In this document: one piece after another, positions 17,799-26,989 of the stretch
How the letters are laid out: each line of letters begins with the position of its first letter
Position numbering within the stretch: position 1 is the first letter of the stretch
Origin: a virus
Reading direction: 5' to 3' (one strand)
IMG/VR virus record: IMGVR_UViG_3300021171_000004
Coordinates: 31,524 to 95,523 of that record
Length of the DNA: 64,000 bases
Notes under the pieces: generated by a model
Database searches by the model: none
Told to the model about the DNA's origin: nothing
What the model saw: only the letters and a program-made list of their open reading frames with translations
Program-made: the position numbers and the translations under genes

Positions 17799-17977
17799 CA
17801 GAAAACATAACCATCACATCCCAGCAAGCAACCGCTCCGCAGAGTCCGACACCCGGCGCGAAAACATGGGCCCAGTTTTACGGTACGCCCGCACTAACCC
17901 GAACCGTAACGGCTTCGGTTGTCGCGAATCCCGTGAGTTCGAGCACAGCTACGATTAACATTCCGTTGGGGAATTAA
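17795..17977 (+). CDS. Hypothetical 60-residue protein
   Basis: A Thr/Ala/Pro-rich small protein linked by ATGA overlap to both neighbours. Its start (ENITITSQQATAPQSPTPGA) resembles that of the next protein (HTTITASQVNPQPSPTPN), pointing to tandem duplication of a small structural gene. Confidence 0.6.
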   Translation: MTENITITSQQATAPQSPTPGAKTWAQFYGTPALTRTVTASVVANPVSSSTATINIPLGN

Positions 17978-18447
17978 TGTCCGAACTTCACACAACCATA
18001 ACCGCCAGCCAAGTCAATCCGCAGCCTAGTCCGACTCCGAATCTGGCTACGAACACAGTAACACCAAATGCGAACTGGGACGCTTTTTCCAAGACGCCCG
18101 CAGTTCCCGTGGTGCCGTCTTCCACTCTGGATAATCCTGGAGTGGTTCACGCGCCTCCGGCGAGTTCTCCGAATGTCGCGCCGAGCACACACGACCCGGC
18201 TTTAATTATTACCACGGCAGATGCCCGAGCAACTTACCAATGGCCGGACGGTTCATGGCGGCAATATCCCGTAAACCAAACCGCTGAAAATCTCGCGTAC
18301 GGAACAGGTCCACTCTACGCAAACGCGGGCGGGTTCGGCAGCAACAAAAATTCAGGAAGCACAGGGCCGGGGCAAACGTACAATGCAAACTCTTTTGCGC
18401 CGGGAGTCGGCTTCGCGCTCGTGCCGAATAATAGCCCGTACAAATAG
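17977..18447 (+). CDS. Hypothetical low-complexity protein
   Basis: 156 residues rich in Pro, Ser, Thr, Asn and Gly. It shares its N-terminal pattern with the 60-residue neighbour and SSTLDNPGV with the 81-residue one. The C-terminal half has YQWPDGSWRQYPV. It is probably a minor virion protein; no family is recognised. Confidence 0.6.
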   Translation: MSELHTTITASQVNPQPSPTPNLATNTVTPNANWDAFSKTPAVPVVPSSTLDNPGVVHAPPASSPNVAPSTHDPALIITTADARATYQWPDGSWRQYPVNQTAENLAYGTGPLYANAGGFGSNKNSGSTGPGQTYNANSFAPGVGFALVPNNSPYK

Positions 18448-18449
18448 AG

Positions 18450-18860
18450 CTAGTCAAAATACTCTATTTTTTCAATGAAGCCGAGAATTTCTAGCGCTTC
18501 CACAGCGCACCCATAGTGAGTAACAAAATGACGATTCTCTCTATGTTGGACAGTAAACTCGTCCGGGTTTGCGATTCCCTTCGGAAGCCCGATCCCAGTA
18601 AAAGCGCCGCCAGCATTTTGGGCTTGTAACCCAATCGCGCTACGAATCTGTTGGGTTGTGATTTCTTTTACATTATAGTTGTTGGAATCGGGACCCCGTA
18701 GGGCTGTGAACACCTCCCACACAGCTTTCGCATATCTGGTCGTGGCGTGCCGTTCGTCGGGGTTCTCAATGTCATTGTTCATAAACGCGATAACATCTGA
18801 AATCAGTTTCCTAGCTTTTTTCTTCGCTTTAGAAGCATATTTTTCGTTGGGCGTTTTCAT
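18450..18860 (-). CDS. Hypothetical cargo protein under an operator-bearing promoter
   Basis: 136 residues, basic helical N-terminus (EKYASKAKKKARKLISDVIAF) and a globular remainder; no family recognised. It runs against the structural operon. A GGAGGGAG ribosome site precedes the ATG at 18860. Its promoter spacer contains a GTTC-N7-GAAC palindrome, so it is likely regulated separately from the late genes. Confidence 0.65.
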   Translation of the reverse strand: MKTPNEKYASKAKKKARKLISDVIAFMNNDIENPDERHATTRYAKAVWEVFTALRGPDSNNYNVKEITTQQIRSAIGLQAQNAGGAFTGIGLPKGIANPDEFTVQHRENRHFVTHYGCAVEALEILGFIEKIEYFD

Positions 18861-18877
18861 TACTCCCTCCTGTTTTC

Positions 18878-18906
18878 ATGTTCACATATTGAACAAACTA
18901 TGTCAA
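18878..18906 (-). promoter_or_regulatory. Promoter with embedded palindromic operator
   Basis: On the minus strand: TTGACA (18901-18906), 17-base spacer, GAACAT (18878-18883) preceded by TG. The palindrome GTTCACATATTGAAC (18880-18894) covers the -10 box and most of the spacer. The same geometry occurs at 26961-26989. Confidence 0.65.
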
Positions 18907-19271
18907 GCACTATTTTAACCAGCACCCAAAAAACTCTCCAGAGCGCCGAAAACCTTATTCCTTTGCCCGCTACAGGCCCAACCGCTCAGGTTTTTTCGCA
19001 AGGCGATTCCGTAACACAACTTCAGACCGTAACCAGTTCGGTGATTCAAACTTCGAATTCCGTTTCCGTCACGGACGGCACCACAGCGGATTCCACGGCT
19101 ACCTACATTGGCTCGAACGGCGGAACGCCGATGTTTGCGATAAAAAATCCGAACGGAACCGCGCCACCGAATCTGAATAATCCCTTAGCCGCGCCCGCAA
19201 TTCCCGGATTGACGCCGCAGGGTTTCAACGATAACGGAACGATTTCACAGGGGTTAATTGGGAAACTATGA
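18900..19271 (+). CDS. Hypothetical Thr/Ser-rich virion-region protein
   Basis: 123 residues, low in charge and rich in Thr, Ser, Asn and Pro. Its first codons overlap the -35 box of the divergent promoter. It is similar in composition to the small proteins at 17553-18447 and separated from them only by the minus-strand cargo gene. That suggests the cargo gene was inserted into this run. Confidence 0.55.
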   Translation: MSSTILTSTQKTLQSAENLIPLPATGPTAQVFSQGDSVTQLQTVTSSVIQTSNSVSVTDGTTADSTATYIGSNGGTPMFAIKNPNGTAPPNLNNPLAAPAIPGLTPQGFNDNGTISQGLIGKL

Positions 19272-19819
19272 GGGGTGTACAAACGGATTTAACAGGGCAA
19301 ACCTTCGGGTATTTAATCGCTATTTCGTTTGTTGGTAGAACATCTAAGGGAACAGCAAAGTGGTTGTGTCGTTGTGTATGTGGAAAAGAAACCGTTGTAC
19401 AAAACCCAAACCTTAGGTCAGGAAGCACCAAAAGTTGTGGATGTAAACGAGAAGAATTGCGCATAAACAGAAAAAGACCCCTGCCTTTAGGTGAAGGTGC
19501 GAAACGGGCGATTCTCTCTAAGTATAAAAAGTGGGCACGACACAGAAACCATTCGTGGGAACTATCTGACGACCTGTTTTTTGGCCTCACTCAAAAGAAT
19601 TGTTTCTACTGTGGGGACCCTCCTTCCAAACAGTATCTCGCGAGGCACTATGGCGCGTTTATCTACAATGGTGTAGATCGCTGCGACAACACAAAAGGAT
19701 ACACTCCAAATAATTGCGTTTCTTGTTGTAATACCTGCAATCTCGCCAAACGAAAGCTATCTATAAAAGATTTTATTCAGCACATCAGAAAAATAGCCAA
19801 ATATACAGAAAGCCTATGA
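19268..19819 (+). CDS. HNH endonuclease with N-terminal Cys-rich DNA-binding module
   Basis: 183 residues. The N-terminal part CRCVCGKE ... SGSTKSCGCKR is a zinc or DNA-recognition module common in phage homing-type enzymes. The C-terminal part CFYCGDPP, NGVDRCDNTKGYTPNNC, CCNTCNLAK is an HNH nuclease core. It overlaps both neighbours by a few bases and is probably mobile. Confidence 0.85.
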   Translation: MRGVQTDLTGQTFGYLIAISFVGRTSKGTAKWLCRCVCGKETVVQNPNLRSGSTKSCGCKREELRINRKRPLPLGEGAKRAILSKYKKWARHRNHSWELSDDLFFGLTQKNCFYCGDPPSKQYLARHYGAFIYNGVDRCDNTKGYTPNNCVSCCNTCNLAKRKLSIKDFIQHIRKIAKYTESL

Positions 19820-20928
19820 GTAGCGTCCTATTCGTTTTTGCCCGGCATGGCCGAACCGCAGGAAATCAAGACAACATCTACCGTAGTTTGTCGAACGAAC
19901 CGTTCGCACAACTGGATGCTGCGGGCCGAGATGACGCCCGAGAATTAGGCATTTTCCTCAAAGGTTTGGGCTACGAATATCCGCTCATAATTACGGATAC
20001 TCTGGACCGTACGAACGAAACAGCAAAAATAGTCGCTGAGATTCTAGGCATCAAGGAAATTGTTCAGGATAAGCGCCTGCTCCCGCTAAAAATGGGCAAA
20101 CTGACAGGCAAAAATAAAGATGCTAATCCGATAGATGAGTACCTGAAAAACCGCACGAAGAAAATACCGGACGGTGAAAACATGGTGGAATTCGACAAAC
20201 GCCAAGCCTTGGTGTTTGCGGACATTCTGGAACTCGTCTCGACCCTGAAAAAACCAGTTCTAGTAATCGGCCACGGTTCGAACACTTCTTTTCTATATCA
20301 CAAAGTGAACAAAGGCGGCAAGGAAGTCGGCTACGAAGGGCTTACCAATCCTGGTGGAGCTTCCCTGTTTACCAGATCCGGTATCACACCCGTTTTCAAA
20401 TCACGGGCCAAGGAGCCAAAAGAACCCTTGGTTCAACTCAGCCGATGGTCCATAGAATTTGTGGGCGGCAAAGGCACGGACGGCAAACCAAAATCCTGCT
20501 TCAATTGCCACATGATGTATTCGAAGCAGAAAACCTGCTCGATTTTGGGTCCAGATATCATTATTGACCGATTGAACAAAGGCGAAAAACTTTACACTCC
20601 AGTTTGCGGCGAACACGATCCCGGCAAGCCCACGGAAACAGACAATCCAACTTACCCGTCTACCGAACTAGGCGCGGAAAAAGCCGATGAAGTTGGGCTC
20701 GAATGGGCCGAAGGCGACGGTACAAATTGCGGCGGCTACGAAAAAGGCGCTCCCTGTAAATATTTCATCGCGTCCGAAAAAGACAAAAACAAAGAACTAA
20801 AAGATGGTGTGTGCCTCGTTTTGAAAAAATCGGACAACAAAGTGGATAGTGACGATTGTTGCGCCGCTCATGACGGTCCTTCCATGGAATGGCGTAACGC
20901 GGTCGAGTTGCTGAAAAAGGAAAAGTAA
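19816..20928 (+). CDS. Histidine phosphatase fused to a cysteine-rich domain
   Basis: 370 residues. The first 195 are a histidine phosphatase (phosphoglycerate mutase-like): ARHGRTAGN with the catalytic His, DTLDRTNETA, and VIGHGSNTSFLY with the second His. The last 145 carry nine cysteines in an acidic, Lys/Asp-rich frame (CFNCHMMY, TPVCGEHDPG, TNCGGYEKGAPCKYF, DCCAAHDG). That suggests a metal or Fe-S site. I do not recognise this second domain. The gene lies among structural genes, so it may act on a virion phosphoester or on a host metabolite; the substrate is unknown. Confidence 0.75.
   Translation: MSSVLFVFARHGRTAGNQDNIYRSLSNEPFAQLDAAGRDDARELGIFLKGLGYEYPLIITDTLDRTNETAKIVAEILGIKEIVQDKRLLPLKMGKLTGKNKDANPIDEYLKNRTKKIPDGENMVEFDKRQALVFADILELVSTLKKPVLVIGHGSNTSFLYHKVNKGGKEVGYEGLTNPGGASLFTRSGITPVFKSRAKEPKEPLVQLSRWSIEFVGGKGTDGKPKSCFNCHMMYSKQKTCSILGPDIIIDRLNKGEKLYTPVCGEHDPGKPTETDNPTYPSTELGAEKADEVGLEWAEGDGTNCGGYEKGAPCKYFIASEKDKNKELKDGVCLVLKKSDNKVDSDDCCAAHDGPSMEWRNAVELLKKEK
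20296..20310. repeat. Weak palindrome variant
   Basis: TATCACAAAGTGAAC; the right arm is intact and the left arm has two changes. Confidence 0.3.
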
Positions 20929-21864
20929 TTGGCGACAACCATAACAGTTGCAGGTTCGATAGGATGGAGTCAGGCATTTGTTGGATTCAAAGGCTTGGCT
21001 ATTGGTGTGGGTTCCGAACCAGCCATCAGCACTGCGAATATCATCCTGCAAACAATTATCGGGCCCCCGTTTTCATGGAATTGGAATCGCGCAAGCGTAA
21101 CTTTCACGACAACTGCGGGCACGCAGGATTATGTTCAGGCAACTACTGGTTTCGGTTTCATCGAAAAAGGAAGTTACAAAATCCCCGCCGCAACAATTAC
21201 GAACACAGCCGCAACAGGGGGCGTAGCCACCTACACTTCCGCGAACACTTTCAAGGCTGGGGATTTAGTAACGGTAACGGGCACCACGAACGGTTCCGGT
21301 GTTTTCAATATAACGAATCAAACCGTCGCGACTGCGACTTCCTCGCAATTCACAGTGAATCTAAATGCGTCGGTGGTGAGCGCGGGAGACACGGGAACTG
21401 CCACGGTCGGAACCACCACGGAGATTTCCGAAGTGTTCAACATTTTGGGCACGGGAAACGAACTCGGCTCGCCAACAAAACTCGCGCCACAAAAAGACGA
21501 CAACGCTGGAAACATTACGTACCGCCTGCTCCCGATTCCAGACCGCACGTATACGGTTGAAGTCATTTACCAACAGCGCCCGACTTCTCTAATCAATAAC
21601 GTGAGCAACACTTGGGCTCCGATTCCCGACCACTATTCTTATATCTACCAATGGGGATTTTTGGCGCTCATCTACGCCTACAACAACGACAGCCGATGGG
21701 CGCAAGCCAGCCAAAAATTCGTGGCCGGACTTCTGGGCGCTGCGGAAGGGCTAGAAGAGGAAGAAAAAAACATCTTCCAGAACGCTTGGCTGAACACTAT
21801 CACCGAACAGCAAGTCACATCCGCTAAGGCTCAACAGGGCGTGGGTTCCAGGCAAATAGAATAA
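20929..21864 (+). CDS. Head-tail/tail tubular structural protein, copy 2
   Basis: 311 residues starting at TTG 20929 behind AAAAAGGAAAAG. It is a paralogue of the protein at 16483 (see there). An inserted beta module at about residues 95-165 (GGVATYTSANTFKAGDLVTV ... FTVNLN) recurs twice or more in the 1394-residue neighbour. The C-terminus is helical and acidic (GLEEEEKNIFQNAW). An adaptor or tail tubular A role is likely. Confidence 0.65.
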   Translation: MATTITVAGSIGWSQAFVGFKGLAIGVGSEPAISTANIILQTIIGPPFSWNWNRASVTFTTTAGTQDYVQATTGFGFIEKGSYKIPAATITNTAATGGVATYTSANTFKAGDLVTVTGTTNGSGVFNITNQTVATATSSQFTVNLNASVVSAGDTGTATVGTTTEISEVFNILGTGNELGSPTKLAPQKDDNAGNITYRLLPIPDRTYTVEVIYQQRPTSLINNVSNTWAPIPDHYSYIYQWGFLALIYAYNNDSRWAQASQKFVAGLLGAAEGLEEEEKNIFQNAWLNTITEQQVTSAKAQQGVGSRQIE

Positions 21865-24800
21865 TGAGTACATCTCTTCAAGCCGCGGGCGCTCACGCTG
21901 AAAAAGACACGCGCTGGGCACCGATTTTCACAAACAGATTTTTTCTGGGCCTAGTAACAAACAGGAATCCTCTGCGCAGTCCCGTGGGTGTGATTTACGA
22001 ACAATACTATCACCTCGGCGGAACGGACGCACTCATCGGCGGCGTAAACGTAGAAATTTCCCCAAGGCTTACAATTGCTCGGCGTCCAGGAAATACGGCG
22101 GGACTTTCCACTTTTATTTCATCCGCAAATATTCCCGATGTGCCCGATTCGTTTTTCTCTTTCCACGAAATCGGCGGAAATATTCGAGTAATTGCGGACA
22201 CACCTTCTGCGATTTATTTAATCGGCGGATTCGCGAATGGTTCCGGCACCGCTTCGCAAGGCGTGATTCCGATTTTCACAAAAGCATCTGGAGCAGGCCA
22301 AAGTTTTTTTCAAGGCGTCGGGCAATCGCTTTATTTCAGCGACGCGAAAGAGCAGCAAAAATGGCTGGATTTTGGCGCAGGAAATCCTGGAAATAGTTTC
22401 GCAGCCATCACGAACACGGCTCTGACCAGTAATGTCGCCACGATTTCATCCATAAATAACTTTGCGCCCGGCCAAACGGTTGTACTTACGCAGACCACGA
22501 ACGGTTCTGGCGCATTCAACGGCACTTTCGTAGTGACCGCCGCGAACACCACGCAATTCCAGTTCGCGCTCACCCACGCAAATATTGCATCGGCACCCGA
22601 TACAGGCTTCGCGAACGGAACATGGAACTGGGGAATTGTCGCGCCGCTTAGTGCGCCAACTCTAAATATCGTGGCGTCTGGATCCGCCGCAACTACATGG
22701 CAAGCCAGCACAGTTTTTTCCACCATGGGATTGATTGTTGATGCTAACGGAAATGTCCAGCAATTAACATCTGTAAATGCCCTCGGCGGAAACAATACAC
22801 AGTTCGGCACAACCGGAAACGGTAATCCCAATTGGAACCAAACTCCGGGCGGAACCACCACGGACAATACAATTACGTGGACCAACTGGGGTCCGATTGG
22901 TGTTTGGTCTGCGCACGCAACTTTTCTAAACGATTCGATTGGTGGAACTCTTACCCAACCCGCAGTAATTTTTGACCCGAAAACTGGACACATTCAAGTC
23001 AACGGTGCCCCAGGTGGGGCGTCTGGAGTCACAGGCGGAAGTTACCCGAACTTTACAGGCACGCTTTACAGTTTCATCTGGGATGGCACGGTCAAGTGGT
23101 TCGACATTGGTGCTCCCGCACTCTGGCAAGGCAGTCATGCGTATGCGGCTTACCTAAACAATAGTCCCACCACGACTGCACACGCCGTAGCGGAACCGAC
23201 TTTACCACCTAGCACGCAAACAATTTTTTGGCAAATTTCGGGCGGCGGAACCTCGGGTGCGAGCGGGACTCAGCCACCATTTTCCACGACCGTTGGAAAT
23301 ATCACATCTGATAACCAATTGACTTGGATTGATCTTGGAACCGCAACATGGGCTGCGTCCACAAATTACACTCAGTGGACGGGCACGGCTCCAGTTTTTA
23401 GCGTTATCAAAGACACAAATGGTAATATGCAAGTTTGTGTTGTCAGCGGAACTTCTGGTGCGAATCAGCCTCTCCCGCAGTGGATAGCCGCCCACGCCTA
23501 TGCTCTGAACACCCAAATCGTAGACTCAAATTTGTTTGTTCAGAAAGTGACAACGAACGGAACCTCAGGTTCATCGAAAACTCTGAGCAATTCCGCCCTG
23601 ACTTCGGGAATCGCAACTTATACGAGCGCAGCCCATGGATTTTCGGCGGGCCAGTTCGTAACTGTAACGGGCAGTACGAACAACGCAGCCTTCAATGTCA
23701 CGAACGGTCTTATTGTAAGCACGACCACAAACACCTTTACGGTAAATATCGCGCACGACAATATCGCATCTGCCGGAGATGTTGGAACTGCGGTGGCCGG
23801 GCCAACATGGAACACGACCCCGGGCGGAACCACTACAGATGGCACAGTCACTTGGACAAACCAAGGAATCGAGAATGCCGGGGGTCGCCCAGCCGCGTGG
23901 GGGTTCAATTACGGCGACACTACGCCCGATGGCACTGCAAAATGGGTGTGCGTAGGCCCGCCAGTTACTTGGGCTGCCAGTACACAATGGCATCTGCCGT
24001 CTGCGGGTTTCGCGCCACCAACGGCTTCCCAGCCCTACGGTGGGTCGGAAGTCAGCACAAACGGATTCGTGCAAGCTGTGATTCAATCTGGAAAATCTGC
24101 GGCGTCTCCGACTCCGAGTTTTTCCGCTACGATTGGAAATTTCGTACTGGATCCTAGCACGGTCAATAATCAAATTATCTGGCGGAATATTTCTGCATTC
24201 AGCCAAAACTCATTGGCGTTCCAAAAAGGCTATGGCTACGTTTACTCTTTCAAATCTCGAACCGTAACAGATTTGTACGCTCCGCAAGCTACTGGTGGTG
24301 GCGGTGTTTTACTCGGGCAATCTGCGTCTACGCCAAGTCCTTTGGTGGACCAAGGGACAACTCCGACAGGCAGCGCGGACGGCACCGTTTCTACTTCTTC
24401 GCCAAGCGTTCAAATGGCCGTAGGCGTCAATTCCGGTTCCGTAATTTACGTGAGTGGAAAAGGCAGTCTGGATCCTCAGGTTGATACTATCTCTATTTTC
24501 CGGACATTTGACGGCGGTGCGACATTCTTCTGGCTCACGGATATCAAGGCACCTGCGCCAGTTGGCGGCATTGCCCAACCATGGACTTTTGCGGATTTTT
24601 TGCCGGACGTGGCGAGCAATCTTTTCTCCGGTTTGAACACCTTAGTTTTGGCTCCGATTAACCACGCCAGCGATCCCCCGCTCGCGGGAGCGGTGAATCT
24701 CACGCAATATTTCGGGCGTATTTTCTACAGTGTCGGTTCAACTGTGTACTGCTCGCAAGGTCCGAATGTCGGCGGGTCGAGTCAGCCTCCAGGAAACGGC

Positions 24801-26048
24801 TACACACAATTCAACCCCGGGCAGTTCTGGACATTCCCACAACAGGTGTCTAGGTTAGTTCCCACACAGGTCGGACTCCTAACTTTTACCACGTCCGATG
24901 TCGGAATTATTTCTGGCGGGCCGAATATTCTGACCCTGTTTTCAAACCTCTATATCCAGGGTCTTGGCCTGTCCACCTATAACGGATTGGCCGTGCGCGG
25001 CGGACTTATTGATTTATTCACTGCGGACAGCCAAGTTGTTACTCTGGATCCGAACGCGGGCGGCTCGAAAGTTGGGTTTCCGATTGGCGACCAGTTTTTC
25101 AAATTCGGCTCCCAGACAACCACATATTCGCCTTCGACTGCGTACGTGGCATTTCACACACAGGGTTTGAACGACGAGGCTCTGTTCGTCGCGGATGGTT
25201 CTACCGGATGGTTCCGCGGAGTCACCAGCCTCGCACCAGATTCCGCAATCAGCGGGCCTGTGTGGAGTCCTAAAGCAAATATTGTTGGTGGCACAAAAGC
25301 CATTGCTTCGCTCGAAGTTTCACCCGGCCAGCACGCGCTTTTGCTGGGAGCCACGACTTCAAATCAACCAGTTCTTGTCCGTGACTCTACGTACACGACC
25401 TTTTCGGATAATAGTTCTGCGTATCCTGCGAACTTTATTTTCGGGTCCATGGTGCTCGCGAATCCCGGACAACTAGCGGAAATTGGATTCATCACCTGCG
25501 AATTCTACAAGGTCGGCACGTCCCCGAAACTCTCCATTCTGTTGGATGAGGTAGTGGATTCCGTTCTATCAATTTTTGCAGCGGTACAAAGCGCGGGCAA
25601 CACAACCTACACTTTCACACTCACGTCCGGATTTACGCCCGTGGTCGGGGACGATGTGAATATTACCGGAATGGCCGACGCCGGAAACAACGGGACTTTT
25701 GTTATCAATTCTTTGGGTGCGGGTACTTTTACGGTTGCGAATCCAAACGGAGTTACGCGGTCGGGACAAACCGGGGCAAGCACGAGTTTCGAAGATTTGT
25801 CCGCGTACGTAGCAACTGCAACAGGTCTGCCTCCGCAGGATTCTCCGTGGCGCTACGGACTCACCCTGACGGGAACTAGCTTGTACACAAACCGATATTA
25901 TATGCAACAAAGCATCGGTGGAGGAATTCCGCCGCAAGGAACCTTCTGCCGTCATTGCCAAGTGCGGGTAGATTTTGGCTCGACCGACACCGTGCAAAAC
26001 GAAATTTTAACGCAAAGCCTGTATGGTGCCCATTGGAACGAGATTTAG
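21864..26048 (+). CDS. Large modular tail protein (tail tubular B/nozzle-like)
   Basis: 1394 residues, the largest gene here. The N-terminus (RWAPIFTNRFFLGLVTNRNP) and C-terminal half (FGRIFYSVGSTVYCSQGP, GVISGGPNILTLF) resemble podovirus nozzle or tail tubular B proteins with a beta-propeller-like core. Between about residues 180 and 760 are inserted repeats of two kinds. One is NGSGAFN-type beta modules (around 190-250, 585-645 and again 1235-1295). The other is repeats with TTTDNTITWTNWGP or TTTDGTVTWTNQG. The repeats probably decorate the tail and bind a host glycan (inference). The start overlaps the previous stop. Confidence 0.68.
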   Translation: MSTSLQAAGAHAEKDTRWAPIFTNRFFLGLVTNRNPLRSPVGVIYEQYYHLGGTDALIGGVNVEISPRLTIARRPGNTAGLSTFISSANIPDVPDSFFSFHEIGGNIRVIADTPSAIYLIGGFANGSGTASQGVIPIFTKASGAGQSFFQGVGQSLYFSDAKEQQKWLDFGAGNPGNSFAAITNTALTSNVATISSINNFAPGQTVVLTQTTNGSGAFNGTFVVTAANTTQFQFALTHANIASAPDTGFANGTWNWGIVAPLSAPTLNIVASGSAATTWQASTVFSTMGLIVDANGNVQQLTSVNALGGNNTQFGTTGNGNPNWNQTPGGTTTDNTITWTNWGPIGVWSAHATFLNDSIGGTLTQPAVIFDPKTGHIQVNGAPGGASGVTGGSYPNFTGTLYSFIWDGTVKWFDIGAPALWQGSHAYAAYLNNSPTTTAHAVAEPTLPPSTQTIFWQISGGGTSGASGTQPPFSTTVGNITSDNQLTWIDLGTATWAASTNYTQWTGTAPVFSVIKDTNGNMQVCVVSGTSGANQPLPQWIAAHAYALNTQIVDSNLFVQKVTTNGTSGSSKTLSNSALTSGIATYTSAAHGFSAGQFVTVTGSTNNAAFNVTNGLIVSTTTNTFTVNIAHDNIASAGDVGTAVAGPTWNTTPGGTTTDGTVTWTNQGIENAGGRPAAWGFNYGDTTPDGTAKWVCVGPPVTWAASTQWHLPSAGFAPPTASQPYGGSEVSTNGFVQAVIQSGKSAASPTPSFSATIGNFVLDPSTVNNQIIWRNISAFSQNSLAFQKGYGYVYSFKSRTVTDLYAPQATGGGGVLLGQSASTPSPLVDQGTTPTGSADGTVSTSSPSVQMAVGVNSGSVIYVSGKGSLDPQVDTISIFRTFDGGATFFWLTDIKAPAPVGGIAQPWTFADFLPDVASNLFSGLNTLVLAPINHASDPPLAGAVNLTQYFGRIFYSVGSTVYCSQGPNVGGSSQPPGNGYTQFNPGQFWTFPQQVSRLVPTQVGLLTFTTSDVGIISGGPNILTLFSNLYIQGLGLSTYNGLAVRGGLIDLFTADSQVVTLDPNAGGSKVGFPIGDQFFKFGSQTTTYSPSTAYVAFHTQGLNDEALFVADGSTGWFRGVTSLAPDSAISGPVWSPKANIVGGTKAIASLEVSPGQHALLLGATTSNQPVLVRDSTYTTFSDNSSAYPANFIFGSMVLANPGQLAEIGFITCEFYKVGTSPKLSILLDEVVDSVLSIFAAVQSAGNTTYTFTLTSGFTPVVGDDVNITGMADAGNNGTFVINSLGAGTFTVANPNGVTRSGQTGASTSFEDLSAYVATATGLPPQDSPWRYGLTLTGTSLYTNRYYMQQSIGGGIPPQGTFCRHCQVRVDFGSTDTVQNEILTQSLYGAHWNEI

Positions 26049-26093
26049 CGCCCGACGCGCACGGTTTCAGGTTGTTTTTCTGGAACAGGAGCC

Positions 26094-26954
26094 TCAATCT
26101 TCCTCGGCATCGGGGTTCTTATCGGCTCCGAAATTCCAGTTCTCTTCGTCGTCCCGGTATTCATAACCATCCTCCTCTGGATTGTATAGCAAAGTTGGTT
26201 GCTCAACGAAAATCGGCACTCGGTAGGTTCGCAGAAAATCTAGCGTATCGGGACTGATTTCTCGGGCATAATTTCTGGTTAGATAGAATCGCTTCGGGTA
26301 GGCATACTGGGCACGCCAGCCTTGGTCGCCGCGAACATAACGGCCCCAACCATAAACCTGTCCGTAGATTCCCTTATATGTGGCACTGATAACTTCATCT
26401 AGGGTATCTTTAGCGTAGATTCCGCAGGAGCAGAATTCGGCGGGAACATTGTGTACAGGTGGGGCAGGAAGGATTCCCGCAGGATCAAAAACAGACGCTC
26501 GCCCCAGCGTGTTTCCCTCGGCTTTTCCGCAGTACGCGACCATCGGAATTCCAGGTCGCAAAAGATGCTTTTCATCGTCGTCGAAGAAGCTATTTTGCGA
26601 ACGCAGGGCCATCTTTTTCAAATCTAATTTCCACGCTCGCCAGCCAACTAAGGCTTCCATCATGTTGGTTTCGAATGGTTCGGAATCAGGTTTGTGTTCT
26701 CGCAAGGGCGGGGGAGAAAAGATTGAGTGGTTAAATTTGTAACTTACCCAACCGGCGACGATATGAGCGTTCACGGGTTGAGTAAACTGAGCCTTCAGTG
26801 ATTCTACCATCTCTTTTGGATAATAGATTACGTCCCCCGTCATTTTGGTGTCTGGTTCTTTCATCTCCATCAAATCGGGTAAAGGTTCTTTGGATGGCGG
26901 GATACCGAATTCCGCACGAATCCGGTCGCTTAGTTTTTTAAGATTCTCAAACAT
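26094..26954 (-). CDS. Hypothetical protein with GWRAW and CxCGIYA motifs
   Basis: From ATG 26954 this is 286 residues. The core ALVGWRAWKLDL ... FCSCGIYA ... GQVYGWGRYV ... GWRAQYAYPKRFYL matches a widespread uncharacterised domain of phages and actinobacterial plasmids that I know only by these motifs. The C-terminus is very acidic. The ATG lies about 6 bases after the -10 box with no ribosome site, so the mRNA is probably leaderless. It is an independently controlled cargo gene. The function is unknown. Confidence 0.7.
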   Translation of the reverse strand: MFENLKKLSDRIRAEFGIPPSKEPLPDLMEMKEPDTKMTGDVIYYPKEMVESLKAQFTQPVNAHIVAGWVSYKFNHSIFSPPPLREHKPDSEPFETNMMEALVGWRAWKLDLKKMALRSQNSFFDDDEKHLLRPGIPMVAYCGKAEGNTLGRASVFDPAGILPAPPVHNVPAEFCSCGIYAKDTLDEVISATYKGIYGQVYGWGRYVRGDQGWRAQYAYPKRFYLTRNYAREISPDTLDFLRTYRVPIFVEQPTLLYNPEEDGYEYRDDEENWNFGADKNPDAEED

Positions 26955-26960
26955 GGAGAT

Positions 26961-26989
26961 ATGTTCACATACGGAACGGAGTTTGTCAA
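26961..26989 (-). promoter_or_regulatory. Promoter with embedded palindromic operator
   Basis: On the minus strand: TTGACA (26984-26989), 17-base spacer, GAACAT (26961-26966) preceded by TG. The palindrome GTTCACATACGGAAC (26963-26977) overlaps the -10 box and spacer exactly as at 18878-18906. Confidence 0.65.
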
